Shown one piece after another: positions 1 through 11,190 of a stretch of 64,000 bases of DNA; the stretch's first letter is position 1, and every line of letters begins with the position of its first letter. The notes beneath the pieces are model-generated. The model was not told the origin of the DNA. It saw nothing but the letters and a program-made list of their open reading frames with translations, and made no database searches. A program made the translations under genes and the position numbers. The DNA is from Sympetrum striolatum (taxonomy: Eukaryota; Arthropoda; Insecta; Odonata; Libellulidae). Where the stretch lies: assembly GCA_947579665.1 (NCBI GenBank), contig OX388345.1:60937454-61001453 (forward strand), written 5' to 3'.

Positions 1-513
1 GAAAATTACTTCACCAAACCATTATCATAAGAGCTTCGTACAATTTTAGAATAATCAAAAAGAATATTTATCCAGACATATTACTACTTTCCGTACTTTA
101 TTCTGTCCTAATTCAAAAGCTAGGTGCCCCTGTCTTAAATCGTATATTTTCATGCTTCATTGCTAGTTTATTTTAATAAATACTAATGGAAAATTATATA
201 TTTTTTCATTAATATTTTATTACACACATACGTTGCAATTGGACAACTTCCCGGTGGGGAAATTGCTATTCCATAAATAAATGTACCTCATTATATCATG
301 CATTACATTTCGTCTAGCATAATAACCAGAAAGCATTACATTCTGAATAATATCCAACAATAATTCATTGACAAATCATTTTACACATATATAATTACAT
401 TCAAAATTCCTGAATAACACTAGGATAAGGTCACTTTTATAATAACAAACATGCTACTCATTTAACAATACCCCAAACCCCCTTTAAATGGATTTTTATA
501 ATATTATAAAACA
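1..513. other. AT-rich intergenic DNA, no gene seen
   Basis: No coding signal, RNA gene or clear repeat is visible. If the adjacent LINE relic kept its 3' untranslated region, it would lie here on the minus strand, but I see no (ATT)n or poly(A) tail that would mark its end. Confidence 0.6.
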
Positions 514-690
514 TCAAAGTTTAAAATCTTTCATTGATTTAGGTAAGGGCTTGAAGGCCTCTTCAGGTAACATGTTCCATTCACTTACTCCCCTATTAAG
601 AAATGAGTATTTAGCCGTATGCTTCCTTTGTTATCCTAATTTTAACTTCTCATCATGATCACCGCGCGCAAAATAACTTGGTTTTTCTAT
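514..690 (-). pseudogene. C-terminal relic of a LINE reverse-transcriptase ORF
   Basis: Translating the minus strand in one frame ending at the TGA complementary to 514-516 gives a short peptide. It contains ARGDHDEKLKL, then KYSFLNR, then GVSEWNMLPEEAFK, and ends in SMKDFKL. This order (RG-H-x-x-KL, YSF-NR-V-x-x-WN-x-LP-E, then F-K near the stop) is the familiar extreme C-terminal tail of ORF2 polyproteins of CR1/L2/Jockey-like non-LTR retrotransposons. An in-frame TAA (complement of 631-633) interrupts it, and the similarity fades above about 720, where the reverse-transcriptase domain should be. So this is a dead, 5'-truncated fragment. The clade assignment is tentative because only the tail is present. 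Confidence 0.7.
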
Positions 691-719
691 ATGTTCATGA
701 CTTCTATTGTTTTGCGTAA

Positions 720-2600
720 AAATACTATGCACAACCTACATTCATTGTGAAAACTTGGATAGCACATGCTTTCCGTTGGTAAATGTTAGGATGGCTCATT
801 TTAGCGCCTTGGAAACTTACGCAACTATTAGGTCTTGAAACATTTCGGTAACTATTAGCAGAAATATTTACGCGGTAAGGACCTAGTTCCATGCTCAGAA
901 ATTTACAAGCAGAATAAGGTCGAGACTTCCGACAACTCCACAAGTTCGCGCGGACGCCTCTAAGGATGCTCCCTCCAGTGTTAAGGCGATATAGTGCAAG
1001 TGGTCTTCGTACCTACAAGTTTCATGCAGGCCTGAACATCGTTGGTTCATGCTCGCTGTGTTCGGAAGAGTTGTTGAGAGCTCCTAAGTCACCCGATACC
1101 TCATAAAGTAAACCGTCTAGCATTGTCAATTATAAATCGCTAAACTCCCAAACTTCGATTATGAACAAGGAGCATAGCATCCATTTAAGTTTTCTGCTCC
1201 CCATACTTTATGGGCCATCCTGTCTTCCTTCAACCTTAATTTCTATTTTATGTAATTATCAAGCTTATCCTCACCACTTTTTTAAGACTTCAAGCCCGTC
1301 CAATATTTGAATGATCTAAATTGCATTATACTGATATATATCTACAAATTAACGGGGTATCGATATTTTTATAAAGAAATTTTATTAAACATATATTAGC
1401 AAGGCATTTGAAAGAGGAAGAAAATGAGCTATCTTGAGATTACAATTCAGTGAAATATAGTAAATATGCTTTCTTAAAAAATACGATTTTTACGTATCCC
1501 TTCCAATAAAACGGAAATTTATAAAAGGAGATATAATTTTAACAGAATATCAGAAGAAAGATGACATTCCGCTTTGCATTTTGTGTTCATTAAAAAGTTA
1601 CAGACCCACCTTACTAGCTTGATAGCAACCAATCTATAAGAGAGATGTTCTACATTACATGCCTCAGTAACATATTTTACATAATATCTCCTATTAAGAT
1701 ATACATCATGTGGGTCTTTCAGCTGATTGGTCTTTTAACTAATTCGAACTTTTGGTGAGAGAAATAAGTGATACAGCTGGTAATGTTCACTAATACATAC
1801 ACATGTTATTTAAAACAGTGTTTACTACCAAAAAATTACAGTAAATTGCAACTTAATTTTAAAAAGGAATTCTTTATAAAGTGAATTCATTCAAATGAAA
1901 ATGACTCAGCAATTATTTAGAAAATATAATACATAGAAAGAAAAATACCTCATTAATACCTCTTCCAAATGGCTAGAAAATAAATAGGTGTTTTTTAGAT
2001 CATGTATTGTTATTGTATGCCCATTAAATATAGAATTTTGAAATAAGCTTTCAATTTCCGCGTCCAATGAGAAAATGTATGCAGTGATTCAAGTTTACGT
2101 CCCAAGTTTGTAATTATAATCTTCAATATTGCTGCAAATCGAATGCAATAATTAATACATCACATCTCAAATTGAGTTTACACTAGAAAAGGTAATTTTC
2201 TAACAGAAAAAATGTTTAGAAATCCTAGGATTAAATACTGAAGATATCTACATGCAAGCCTTCCGAGTAAACAGTGTTTACCTAACACTTCTCATTCGAA
2301 GTAAGTGTTTACTATTTGTCATGTTTACTCAAATTCACTTGCTAATTTGCTTACATCTTTCGATTCAGATCCATCCATATATTTCTTCTTTTTATTCGTA
2401 AAGCTAGGTACATCTATTTCCCCCATCGTATTAATTACTTCATTTAACCAGATTTATCTTTTCAGGAGAACACAATACTGTAAAAAATGTGAAAAATAAG
2501 AATAAAATATAACAGGCGTAAGAAATAGTGACATCACTGGAACCAAAACCCAGGTTTTTTTTAAATATTCCAAGCAGGTATTCTGAACTGCAATCAACAC
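720..2600. other. Intergenic DNA, slightly GC-richer at 760-1110
   Basis: The part at 760-1110 is less AT-rich than its surroundings and contains a 72-codon minus-strand frame with no recognisable domain. I tested whether the LINE relic continues into it and found no reverse-transcriptase motif. The rest is AT-rich with nothing I can name. Confidence 0.5.
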
Positions 2601-2602
2601 TG

Positions 2603-2680
2603 TTTGGTACTCTAGTTGTTAGAATGTATGCACGGAAAGTCGAAGACCTAGGTTCGAGTCCCAACCGTGGTATACGTTTG
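2603..2680 (+). repeat. tRNA-like sequence, probable SINE head or tRNA pseudogene
   Basis: A perfect RNA polymerase III B box, GGTTCGAGTCC, lies at 2651-2661. A B box is preceded in tRNA-type promoters by an A box some 30-40 bases upstream, and here TAGTTGTTAGAATG (from about 2613) is a plausible but imperfect A box. The T-stem and acceptor arms pair poorly, so a functional tRNA is unlikely. A tRNA-derived SINE head or pseudogene is the better reading. I could not define the 3' tail or a target-site duplication. Confidence 0.55.
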
Positions 2681-2699
2681 CGGAATCTAGGGGCGGCGA

Positions 2700-5600
2700 C
2701 TTGAAAAAGTTTGCGAAACACTGGTGTAAACAGTTTTCATTTCTGTCTATCTGTGTGGTTTAGAAGCGACGAACCATCTTGTGAAAAGTTATATCTTTTT
2801 CCTTATCCTTGAATGAAAATGATGTTAAGCATATCCTGTGGATCAAATATCTTGCCACTCAATTATTATAGCAAATGTAACTGGATATTTTAAGCGAGCA
2901 ATGTTTAGAGAAGATATCGATTAGAAGTCCGCCTTTGTGCCCGTCCAAACGTTGATGCAATGCGGCCATAAACGGAAATGTCATTTCTCTTGAATAGCCG
3001 CAAATGTATCTTCCTCTACTTCCCAAGAGGGAATTGTACTCCACGGAAGACGTTGTTCTCATCCTGAAGTAACGTTACCTTCCATCTCATCTTCTATTAC
3101 TCTTTGTCTTTAGGATGAGAGTTTACGGAACGGCATAAGTCAAAGGATACCGTATCCTAGTTGAGCGCAATACTCGATTGAATGCTTTGTAATTTTTCAA
3201 TCATTTGAAATAACTTGACCCAATAAATGTTTTAACCTTAATGAATACTTATGTCATAGTATTTATTGTGTATTTTTATACAGGGAACGCCATGTATGAT
3301 TCCTGTTCTCTTTACACATGAATAAACACATGTATGGTAAGGGAACTTCAAATCAGGAAAAAGGTCACCTGGCTTAATAGATATCCTTCAAAGTATCTAT
3401 TTTCTTGAACATTTTTACTTAAATAGTTCCAAATCATAACGCATTTTAAATATTTAAATATCCATATAGTTGAAAAAAATTATCAAGAATTTTTAATTAA
3501 TTTTTCAAATTAATCCCTATAACTATAAAATGCTTCGATAATCGAAATTCATTTAAAAGTAATGATTTGCTCGTGGAAAAGACAAGAAAAGGCGGAAGAT
3601 AAAAAATACTCAATGAAGAAATGTATTAAGAATGAACTTCAAAGAATTTAACGCATTGACATGTCCCTATCATATTTTAATCCAAATTCGCAATATAATA
3701 CTCGAACACATTTCTGATATCAAAATCGTTGTGTTAATATTTGGAGCTCCATAAGTGAAAGTAAAGAATGGATAAATTTTGGTTTCTTTTCCGTAGTACT
3801 GCTGAATTCCTGATCTCAACTCTACCTCAGCTGCACAAGGCTCTTCCGTGAGCAAAAGATTGTTTACTAGGCACTTAAAATTGGCAATTGAATTTATAAA
3901 GAAAGAAATAGGATGCATATAATCAATTGGCTTACACGATTTATGCTCTATTGAGTGTAGCAAGTGCAAGTGAAAAGTTAAAATTACTTTGATATTTGGG
4001 TAGCATTAAACCATTTACATTTATTGTAGTACGTAAAGAGCAATAACTTAGTTTTAGAGGATTGGAAAAAATAGGAAACTTTTCAGCAAAATCCATCTTT
4101 CATTAGCATTGGAATTCTTACTAGACTATTCAAAGATGCAAACATTTATAGATTGTAATCACCGAATTCCAAATCATATTCAGCCACAGATATGGAGTCA
4201 TTAACAGATGTGAATATTTTGTCGAGCTCGATTGATGAAGTTTCTTTGGACGAAGTATTATTCCCTATATCCCTTGGATCCCATTCCTCGCTTCCCCGTG
4301 ATATCGTTCGGATACAGCTTTGCGCTCATTCAACTTGCAGGTATAGGGACTCCAAAGGGTTTACCCTTGCTCCGTATGGTCTTCCGCAGGCGAACGCTGT
4401 TTTGAATTTTTTTTTTTTGGGCTTCGGAGGTGGAATGCGTGACCTTCTCACTGTCGGCTTGTTGGGCGGTACGTTGCCCTTGAACTTACAAAGATCGATT
4501 CCAATGAGAGCAGAAGAAAAATTGGAAAACGATATCTTGGTCATGATTGAAATGAAATTCAGACTCGAAAGGGAATAAAAACCGTTTTTTGAGGAGCTCT
4601 GTATACTTCATCATTTTTCTGGGGTATATTTTTTTTATTCCGAGGCCGAAAGATGGCTTTCGTTGATTCTCGGTTCATCACGTCATTTATCCATTAGGTT
4701 TCACGTCCATACCTGATTCATTGGCTATAAACACTTTCTCTTGAAAAAGGAGTCGATAAAAATATTTTTAATATTTGATTATATTTTCCCACAAATTACG
4801 AAAAATAACTTAAAAACTACGTGATCCATTTTTTAATTTACTGCAGTACATATATTTCTGATGCTTATTATAGTTTAGAGAAAAATTTTACTATACAAAT
4901 ATATTATAAGATACAGGATTTTAATCTACTCTACCATACAGGATTTCAGCTTTTAATTGTCTCACTCTTGCATCTGCTACTAGCAAAATACCGAGTTATT
5001 TCTGTTCTCCACCAATCTTGAAATATCATGATTTATCTCTAAAATAGGCTACTTTACTCTTTGATTACTACATCTCGAATTGTTGTGATATTTGCCTTTA
5101 CTCTTAACAAATAAAAGGAAAAATACTTTGAGCGATAGAAGTATTAGTGCAAGCGAATAGCTACAACGTTAATTGCCAGCTTATAATGAACATCGATGAG
5201 GTTCATTGAGTGAAATGGATCTAATGAAGCCAAGTTAAACGTAATATTTCAGTGGTTATGGTGCAAAGATAGCTATTAACAGTTAAAGTTTATTTCATAA
5301 TTCACTCTACCAGGTGCTTTATAGCCACCTGTCTCAGTGATCCTCTGGATTATATCCAAGGAATCATCAAAATATTTTGGCTACCGATGGTTACGACTAT
5401 TTCTGTTCCGCGGTGAATCAGCCGGAACAGCTTCACAAGTCTGAGGATGAATATTTGTATTTAAAGAGGAGAGGTCTTATACTTTTCAAAAAACCTTCAG
5501 AGTTGTAAGGAGAAAAAAATTCCTCATCGTATATCAAAAATATTATTCTATAAATAGCTGAATAATTATCAGATTTTCATAATAAAAACGAGAAACATTT

Positions 5601-6660
5601 TCACATTTCCTCCCGTTTCTTAGTCAACTGTAATAGAAATTTAATGAACAAAACCTATTCAGTAACGTTATGAAATGTTAAGTAAAACTGCGTTAGATTT
5701 CTCAAAATTCATTAGCAAATAATATTCTCCCCAAGTTTAAGTCTGCCATTGTTTTGCTTTCCTGGAACTCAATTTGGTCTATCTAGGGAAGAGATCCTTC
5801 TCTTTTGAGCCCAAAGATTAGCGATGGATTTCCTGCAAAGTAACAAGCACGGAGTAACCCTTTGCAGTAGTTTCTAATTGAAGGAGGATTACTCAGTCCT
5901 ACAGAATCCGTGGATAGAATCTATTGTTTTGAAAGCAGGATTTAAGAAGACACTCGTCCAAAGCGTAGGAAGTAACATTCCTTTATCCGACCATCTACTT
6001 CCTGATTAATATTGCGTAAAATACTTTTTGGGACTTTTTAGGTGGCACTACTTGCCGATGGAGAGAAGATACATAGTAGTATTTCTTCCGGTAAGACATT
6101 CTTTCAGTATCTTCAATATTCAACTTTAGAACTTAGGGTTAAACTATTTCTGGGAGTTTTACTGACGGACAGTTGACTGAAGTTCAGCTGAGAGATTGCT
6201 CAATACATAAATAGCTGCTAAGTAATAGTTAAGATTGAGTTGTTAATTTAAATTACGTTGCTTCAGTAGATAGAAATAGTGTACGCCGTTGCTAGCCAAT
6301 GGAAACAATTTATCATATGATCCTTTACTGCTGTTCTTATCCTCATAATATATATAATATACTAATAAAGGTATACTAGTGATGGTAAAGTAATAGAATA
6401 AATTGTCAAAAGTACCAAAACCATCAATTAATCGAAGTTTGGTTCTTAGTGACAATTTGATCCATTAATTTACCATCAGCGTTATGCCTTTATTACTCTT
6501 GGGTTTTTCCAGCCTTTACCGCTTCTGAATTCTGGTTTGTACTTAATACTTTTCGTGTTCTCTAGTGCCTTATTTATATTGCTGCTTACTATCGTTGCTT
6601 CCATTTTATCACTTGAGGTTGCTTCTGGCTTACACTTTTATACTGTGATTACTACGCTTA
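2700..6660. other. AT-rich intergenic DNA; one GC-richer patch at 4250-4560
   Basis: The block is mostly AT-rich and unremarkable. Around 4192-4578 there is a GC-richer patch open for 128 codons on the plus strand and 72 codons on the opposite strand, with a run of 12 T (poly-A on the minus strand). Neither translation contains a recognisable domain. The minus-strand peptide is lysine/proline-rich around the poly-A run. It could be a scrap of a retroposed transcript, but I cannot identify a source and do not call a gene. Confidence 0.45.
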
Positions 6661-6662
6661 AT

Positions 6663-6677
6663 ATTTATTTTAATAGT
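6663..6677. repeat. Target-site duplication, left copy
   Basis: ATTTATTTTAATAGT here is repeated perfectly at 6809-6823, exactly flanking the tRNA-derived SINE between them. A perfect 15-bp direct repeat of AT-rich target is typical of LINE-mediated (target-primed) insertion. Confidence 0.9.
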
Positions 6678-6808
6678 AGTAGTAGTAGTATTGTTAAAAG
6701 TGCTTCGACAGTTTAGGTCATTTCGCACATTGGCTCCCACCGGGATTCGAACCCGGGACCGCTTTCACCAAAGGCAAACGCGCTGCCCACATGACTATCC
6801 GGAAGCCC
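6678..6808 (-). mobile_element. Young tRNA-derived SINE, about 131 bp
   Basis: Read on the minus strand, the element begins GGGCTTCCGG and contains an A-box-like TAGTCATGTGG (one mismatch to the consensus). It has a perfect B box, GGTTCGAATCC, within a well-paired T arm (CCCGG loop CCGGG). A short unrelated body of about 40 bp follows, ending in a (CTA)n trinucleotide tail. It is bounded by a perfect 15-bp target-site duplication. The tRNA-like head keeps good T-arm pairing, so the parent tRNA should be identifiable by alignment. The lack of any mismatch in the duplication argues for a recent insertion. The element has no coding capacity and would depend on a partner LINE. Confidence 0.9.
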
Positions 6809-6823
6809 ATTTATTTTAATAGT
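6809..6823. repeat. Target-site duplication, right copy
   Basis: Identical 15-bp partner of 6663-6677, directly abutting the 5' (tRNA-like) end of the SINE. Confidence 0.9.
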
Positions 6824-7269
6824 TGACATCGCTATCAGCTTACCCGTTTACAAGGTTAGTTCTACACTTAATATTTGGTTTTATATTATGCCACGAATTC
6901 GTTAAAAAAATCCATTGATGGTTTTGGTTTATTCTAATATATGCTAAGAAGTCATACATGTACCTTCCATAGACCACAATGATATATAGCATTGAGTATT
7001 AGCCTATATCAGATTTTGTATTAATTATCCTATCAGCTTTTTATGGAAATCAAACTTCAAGATTTTTTAGTTATCTGCGGATAAATATCCTCTTGCATAA
7101 TATCTCTCTTTCCTGTGTTCTATATGTTTTCATTGCCCGGAGAGTGGTGAGATAGGTCTTTTTCTCTTTCTTGCATCTCTCGTCGGACGTCATGATGACA
7201 CTGACCATTAAAATAGGCCAGAAAAATGAAATCGGAATTCCTCCCTAAAGGTTGAAATAAAGGATAAAC

Positions 7270-7350
7270 GACAGAAGTACAAAATATCAATGTGGCTGAA
7301 ACACGAACCAAGGACTCCAACTTTTGGGTTGCTGCTCTAATCCGGAAGGA
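7270..7350 (-). repeat. Decayed tRNA-derived SINE head
   Basis: The reverse complement reads through TAGAGCAGCAACCC, AAAAGTTGGAG, then TTGGTTCGTG. That matches a tRNA order: an A-box-like TAGAGCAGC, an anticodon-arm-like CAAC-loop-GTTG stem, and a B box recognisable as GGTTCG with a decayed right half. It differs from the SINE at 6678-6808 and looks older. No target-site duplication or tail was found. Confidence 0.5.
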
Positions 7351-7351
7351 G

Positions 7352-8045
7352 AGCTGAGTTTGAAGACTAAGTCGATTCGATATTTTTCACTTCTTTTTTC
7401 CTTTGATTAAGTAAGGATTCACGCTGACAAAGTGATAACTTACGAAGGCAAATTATCTCGATGAAGATATTGAAAAAATCTCATTCTTGAGCAGCAAAAG
7501 AAGCAGGAATCTGGCCATTCTAAGTTTCTTTTGTGAGAAATGTTTTTGTAGAAAAACATAGAGCTGAGATCCGAAGAATGAAATACACGAATTATATACG
7601 ATATATTACTCATATAGGTTTTTACGAGTCTGAAATGTAATACAAAACTTTTATAGATGTTAACATTAATAACCATGTATATAAAAATAACAATAACATT
7701 AATAACCAATAACCATACTTGTTATTCTAGGAATTTATTTCGCTAAATAATGTTAAGTTAATTTTGTTAGGCTGTATATTCTCCGACCACTATATTTCTT
7801 CATGTTATTAATATAACTGTTGTTTTACTGAATATAAAGTATTATTAATTTTCTCTGTGGCATTTTCCCGTCACGTAAACAGTGAATCAAATTGGTGTGT
7901 CACTCTTAGCTCAAATAAATAATAGATAGGAATATTTTAGGGTTTCAGAGATAGTTGACAAAAGAGAATTTCACATGTTCGTCATGGGATGAAGAAAAGA
8001 AAATTGACATCAAACTTTATTCTTCCACTATTCCATATTTTCTTG
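7352..8045. other. AT-rich intergenic DNA
   Basis: Nothing recognisable. Short local duplications of a TAACATTAATAACCAT-like phrase occur near 7660-7710. Confidence 0.5.
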
Positions 8046-8251
8046 GATAATGAATAAAAACAATGTAATTTTTCACTTTTATGTGTAACAATGTAATTTT
8101 TCACTCACTTTTATTTAATTGACGACCGGTTTCGCTACCGGAGTAGCATCATCTGGTGGTGAACTAACCACCAGATGATGCTACTCCGGTAGCGAAACCG
8201 GTCGTCAATTAAATAAAAGTGTGGAAAATTACATTGTTTTTATTCATTATC
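8046..8251. mobile_element. Large palindromic (foldback) element, hairpin family copy A
   Basis: The inner arms 8107-8160 and 8167-8220 are perfect reverse complements over 54 bp, separated by 6 bp. Weaker pairing extends outward to 8046 and 8251. The left outer arm is interrupted by a 28-bp-spaced repeat of AACAATGTAATTTTTCAC (starting at 8059 and 8087). Each arm carries the family core. On the plus strand, residues 8172-8203 give CAGATGAT, then a GCTAC/GTAGC stem with a TCCG loop, then GAAACCGGTC. There is no coding capacity. The element resembles a foldback or MITE-type unit. The mobilising enzyme is unknown. Confidence 0.8.
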
Positions 8252-9580
8252 TAAAATGGCTTTCCACAAAGTAACGCCTGATCATCTAGATTTCTTCCAT
8301 ATTTTCTTACTATTTCCATCTGGATCCTTGCTCCTGTTAGCATTGAAACCAATAAGAAACTATGCATATTTATTGGAATGTTTTTAAAAATTCCAAATCT
8401 CTAGCACTTCATGCATACACTCCTTTTTTAATATCTCCAAGAATTTTCAACAATACTCAAATAGACAACTCAATGGAAATCAAGTAATTTTTCTCATTTT
8501 ACGTACGCTACTCGAGACACCGAGATTAATCCATCTTGATATATGCTTTCTACTTCATCGTGGCTTTTTAACATCTTTTTGAAAATCTCCTTTCTTTTGT
8601 TTTAATACCAGGATAATGATAAGTATATAATCTTGAAGAAGATTAAGGGAAGGAAAACCAGTTGTAGATTTTTACCACTGGAGTATTATGAAATCCTTAA
8701 GCTAAAGAGAACACTTAAGACTAACTTCCAGAAAAGTTAATTAAAAAGTAGATTAATATCTTATCTGTAAAAGTCCTGGTTAATTAATTCGAAGAAGATT
8801 TAGTAGTTCTGGAGGCTTATCTCCTCGGCTCTATTAGCTGAAAATATTAAAATCTCTGCGTTTCCTTCCTTTCTCTTGGCAGAATGAAAAAGTTAAGATT
8901 TTCGAAATGTAGGTACGATCGAGCAATTGTCAACGGACCAGAATAAGTAACCCAACACAGAATCAATGGTCGTTTGAATAAAGAAATCATGGACTTTATA
9001 TTTCAATACCTTTGTGAATTTTTTTTATAGATGTTCCATCATACAATCAATTATGATCATAAGGCAGATCCACGCAAGAGCGACAAGGAAATATTTAGGT
9101 TCTCAATGGAAATACAAAGTTACGTTCACTCTGTTTCACATCATAACGAATGCCACTGAATCAGCCCTGGCGTTAAGATCTGTATGAAACTGGTGGGTTA
9201 TCGTTACATTTTTTCAGAAATAATTCCAATATTTATGTTTCTTCTCGTTTTTTAAAATAATTTCCTATTAAAGAAAACTACTTTTGACTAAAAATTTCTA
9301 GTTGCAATCGATAAAACATAAACATACGCTACCTGTGGAAAAAATCAGTAAGAATAAATGTTATGACTTATTTGTGATGTAGAAATATGAAAAAAGAACA
9401 TTTAGGAATATCTAGCTTTTCTAGAGTGTTGCTTATGAACAAAATTTTCTGTTTATCGCCGAGGTCAGGAAGGGCAGCGGTGATCTGGGAATAGATTGAA
9501 ATGAGTGACTCATCCTAAAAGGTGTAGGATTAAATAATCAATATACCAATGAAAACAAAAAAGGAAATAAGTGGAATTTA
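8252..9580. other. AT-rich intergenic DNA
   Basis: No gene, tandem array or transposon terminus recognised. Confidence 0.5.
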
Positions 9581-9587
9581 TATTTAA

Positions 9588-9621
9588 CACTAGAAGGACG
9601 GAGGTGGTCATTTGACCACTT
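9588..9621 (+). repeat. piggyBac-like terminus, copy 1
   Basis: The sequence CACTAGAAGGACGG directly follows TTAA (9584-9587). It leads into a subterminal inverted repeat in which GTGGTCA and TGACCAC flank TT. piggyBac-superfamily elements insert at TTAA and have ends of the form CCYTAGAAR, and many non-autonomous members carry such a GGTCA/TGACC subterminal palindrome. Only one end is seen and no opposite-orientation partner was found, so this is a partial or solo terminus. Confidence 0.55.
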
Positions 9622-9766
9622 TTCAGAGTTTGACATCAAAATTTCTTTAGTAAAATACCTCCGATTTTTTTGAAACTTTTTGACTTTGTTAATTACTATC
9701 CCAAAATTTGTGTTAAGTATTAAAATATTTTTTTTCACTTTTAGGTTAAATTTTATATCAAAATAT

Positions 9767-9800
9767 ACCTAGAAGGACGGGAGGTGGTCATTTGACCACC
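9767..9800 (+). repeat. piggyBac-like terminus, copy 2
   Basis: This is nearly the same sequence as copy 1, in the same orientation and about 180 bp downstream. ACCTAGAAGGACGG is followed by a longer palindrome of GGTGGTCA and TGACCACC with a TT centre. TTAA is not intact here. The sequence between copies does not align convincingly with what follows copy 2, so nested insertion or partial tandem duplication are both possible. Confidence 0.55.
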
Positions 9801-11107
9801 TACTTTTAAAATTCGTAATTAAATACTTTCATGCTTCTCAAAGACCTGAATTTTGCGTACCTTCTACATTTGACCATTACACAAGTTCTAATAACATTTT
9901 TTTCCCCGTAATTTGTTTAAATTTTAATTAATTAAACAAAATGTTGACCTATGTCCTAAATCTGCAGAATTTCATATTCTAGAATATTTAATCTATTTAT
10001 ACTGAACCAATGAAACTCATATTTTCGGAATAAGTGGAAGAAGGTCCGAATTGTTGATAAAAGTCAGTCACGTTACCCCAAGATTGTTATGCTATCTGAC
10101 GGAAACCATATAAAACCACTCGTTCGTGCCTCGGAAAAAACCTCAATCAAATACGATGGCGAAACAATTTTTCAAATTTCGTCCTGAAAATTTCCTTATG
10201 GTGTTTTTATCAATGCCAAATCAATGTATAATATTTAAAAATTCTTAAAACAATTTTTAGCAGGGTTGCCAACATATTGGTTTTATCATTATATAATGTT
10301 CTTCCAATTTTTTTCTCTGGTAAATTTCAAACTGATATCTCAAGTTTATATTCAATCACCTTTTTTGAACAATTTGAATTAATTTTAAGGGTATTAACCT
10401 TATAAAACAGGGCTACCAATCGCTAGAACAGATCTCTAAACAGAGACTTTTGCGTTCGCAGTATAAATAGCTACAGATATATTTTGAGCACAGATTTGTT
10501 TCATGTAATTTGTCTGAACCATAAAATGAAATAAAGAATTCTTCATCCTCATATGCAGCATATCTATATCCGTTCAGATAGAAAGGGATGGAATAGCTAA
10601 GCCTCACTATTTGTTTGTGAACGAAAAATCAGGGATATTTAAAAAATCACTACGCTCGTGGTCATAAAATTACATCATTATTCAATGAAAGAGATGAGCT
10701 TAGAACACGTCTGTTATGAAAACCAGCCAAGGCTGTTGCTCTCCATAAAGTCCTATACAAAGATTGAAAAAAACTTCGGTATCGTCATCTATCGATTATA
10801 GGTACAAAAAGGACAGCGAGTGGAATCATTCTCGGTTGGAGACGTGGACCAACTGATCTCGTACTCCTTTCCACCCCGCCTAAATGTAGAAATAATCAAA
10901 AGCACCATTCCGCTCCGGAATTCATGATTGCTGGGATATTACTTCTGCTCGGTCGCAAGGGTCACGTTGCCAAAGCGATGCTGGAAAACAGCCCGTATTT
11001 TGAATGGTCATATTACCATCATATGTTAAGGAATCCTGGTCTGTCCGAGAATGTATGCATGCCGCTCTATTTTTATTCCGTTACTGAAATTTTGGAATGG
11101 CCTAGAA
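9801..11107. other. AT-rich intergenic DNA
   Basis: Two CAGGG-starting phrases (10262 and 10408) in direct orientation recall hAT-type termini but are not inverted, so I do not call an element. From about 10800 to 11050 the sequence is less AT-rich and open for 76 codons on the plus strand, with no recognisable domain. Confidence 0.45.
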
Positions 11108-11190
11108 ATATTATTATTATTATTATTAGGGGTCTTTATTACAGGCGAGATTGAGACTAAAAAGTCTCTTCTTCCATCTAATATGTCGTT
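11108..11190 (-). mobile_element. LINE 3' tail, copy 1
   Basis: On the minus strand the order is a GAGACT-TTTT-AGTCTC hairpin (complement of 11153-11168), then AATAAA (complement of 11135-11140), then a (TAA)n microsatellite tail (11108-11128). A 3' stem-loop, polyadenylation signal and trinucleotide tail are the usual end of a CR1/Jockey-like LINE or of a SINE using it. About 37 bp around the hairpin recur at 52097-52132, in the same orientation and with the same tail type, which makes this a dispersed family. Confidence 0.6.

Noticed and set aside
4192..4578. 128-codon plus-strand frame and its 72-codon antisense
   Set aside because: Neither translation is recognisable, and both run through a 12-base homopolymer. 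Not supported as a gene.
6720..6808. Genuine tRNA gene on the minus strand
   Set aside because: The A box has a mismatch, an unrelated body and a (CTA)n tail follow, and the unit is bounded by a 15-bp target-site duplication. It is a SINE.
10262..10423. hAT-like termini (CAGGGTTGCCAAC and CAGGGCTACCAATC)
   Set aside because: The two phrases are in direct orientation, not inverted, and no 8-bp duplication was found.
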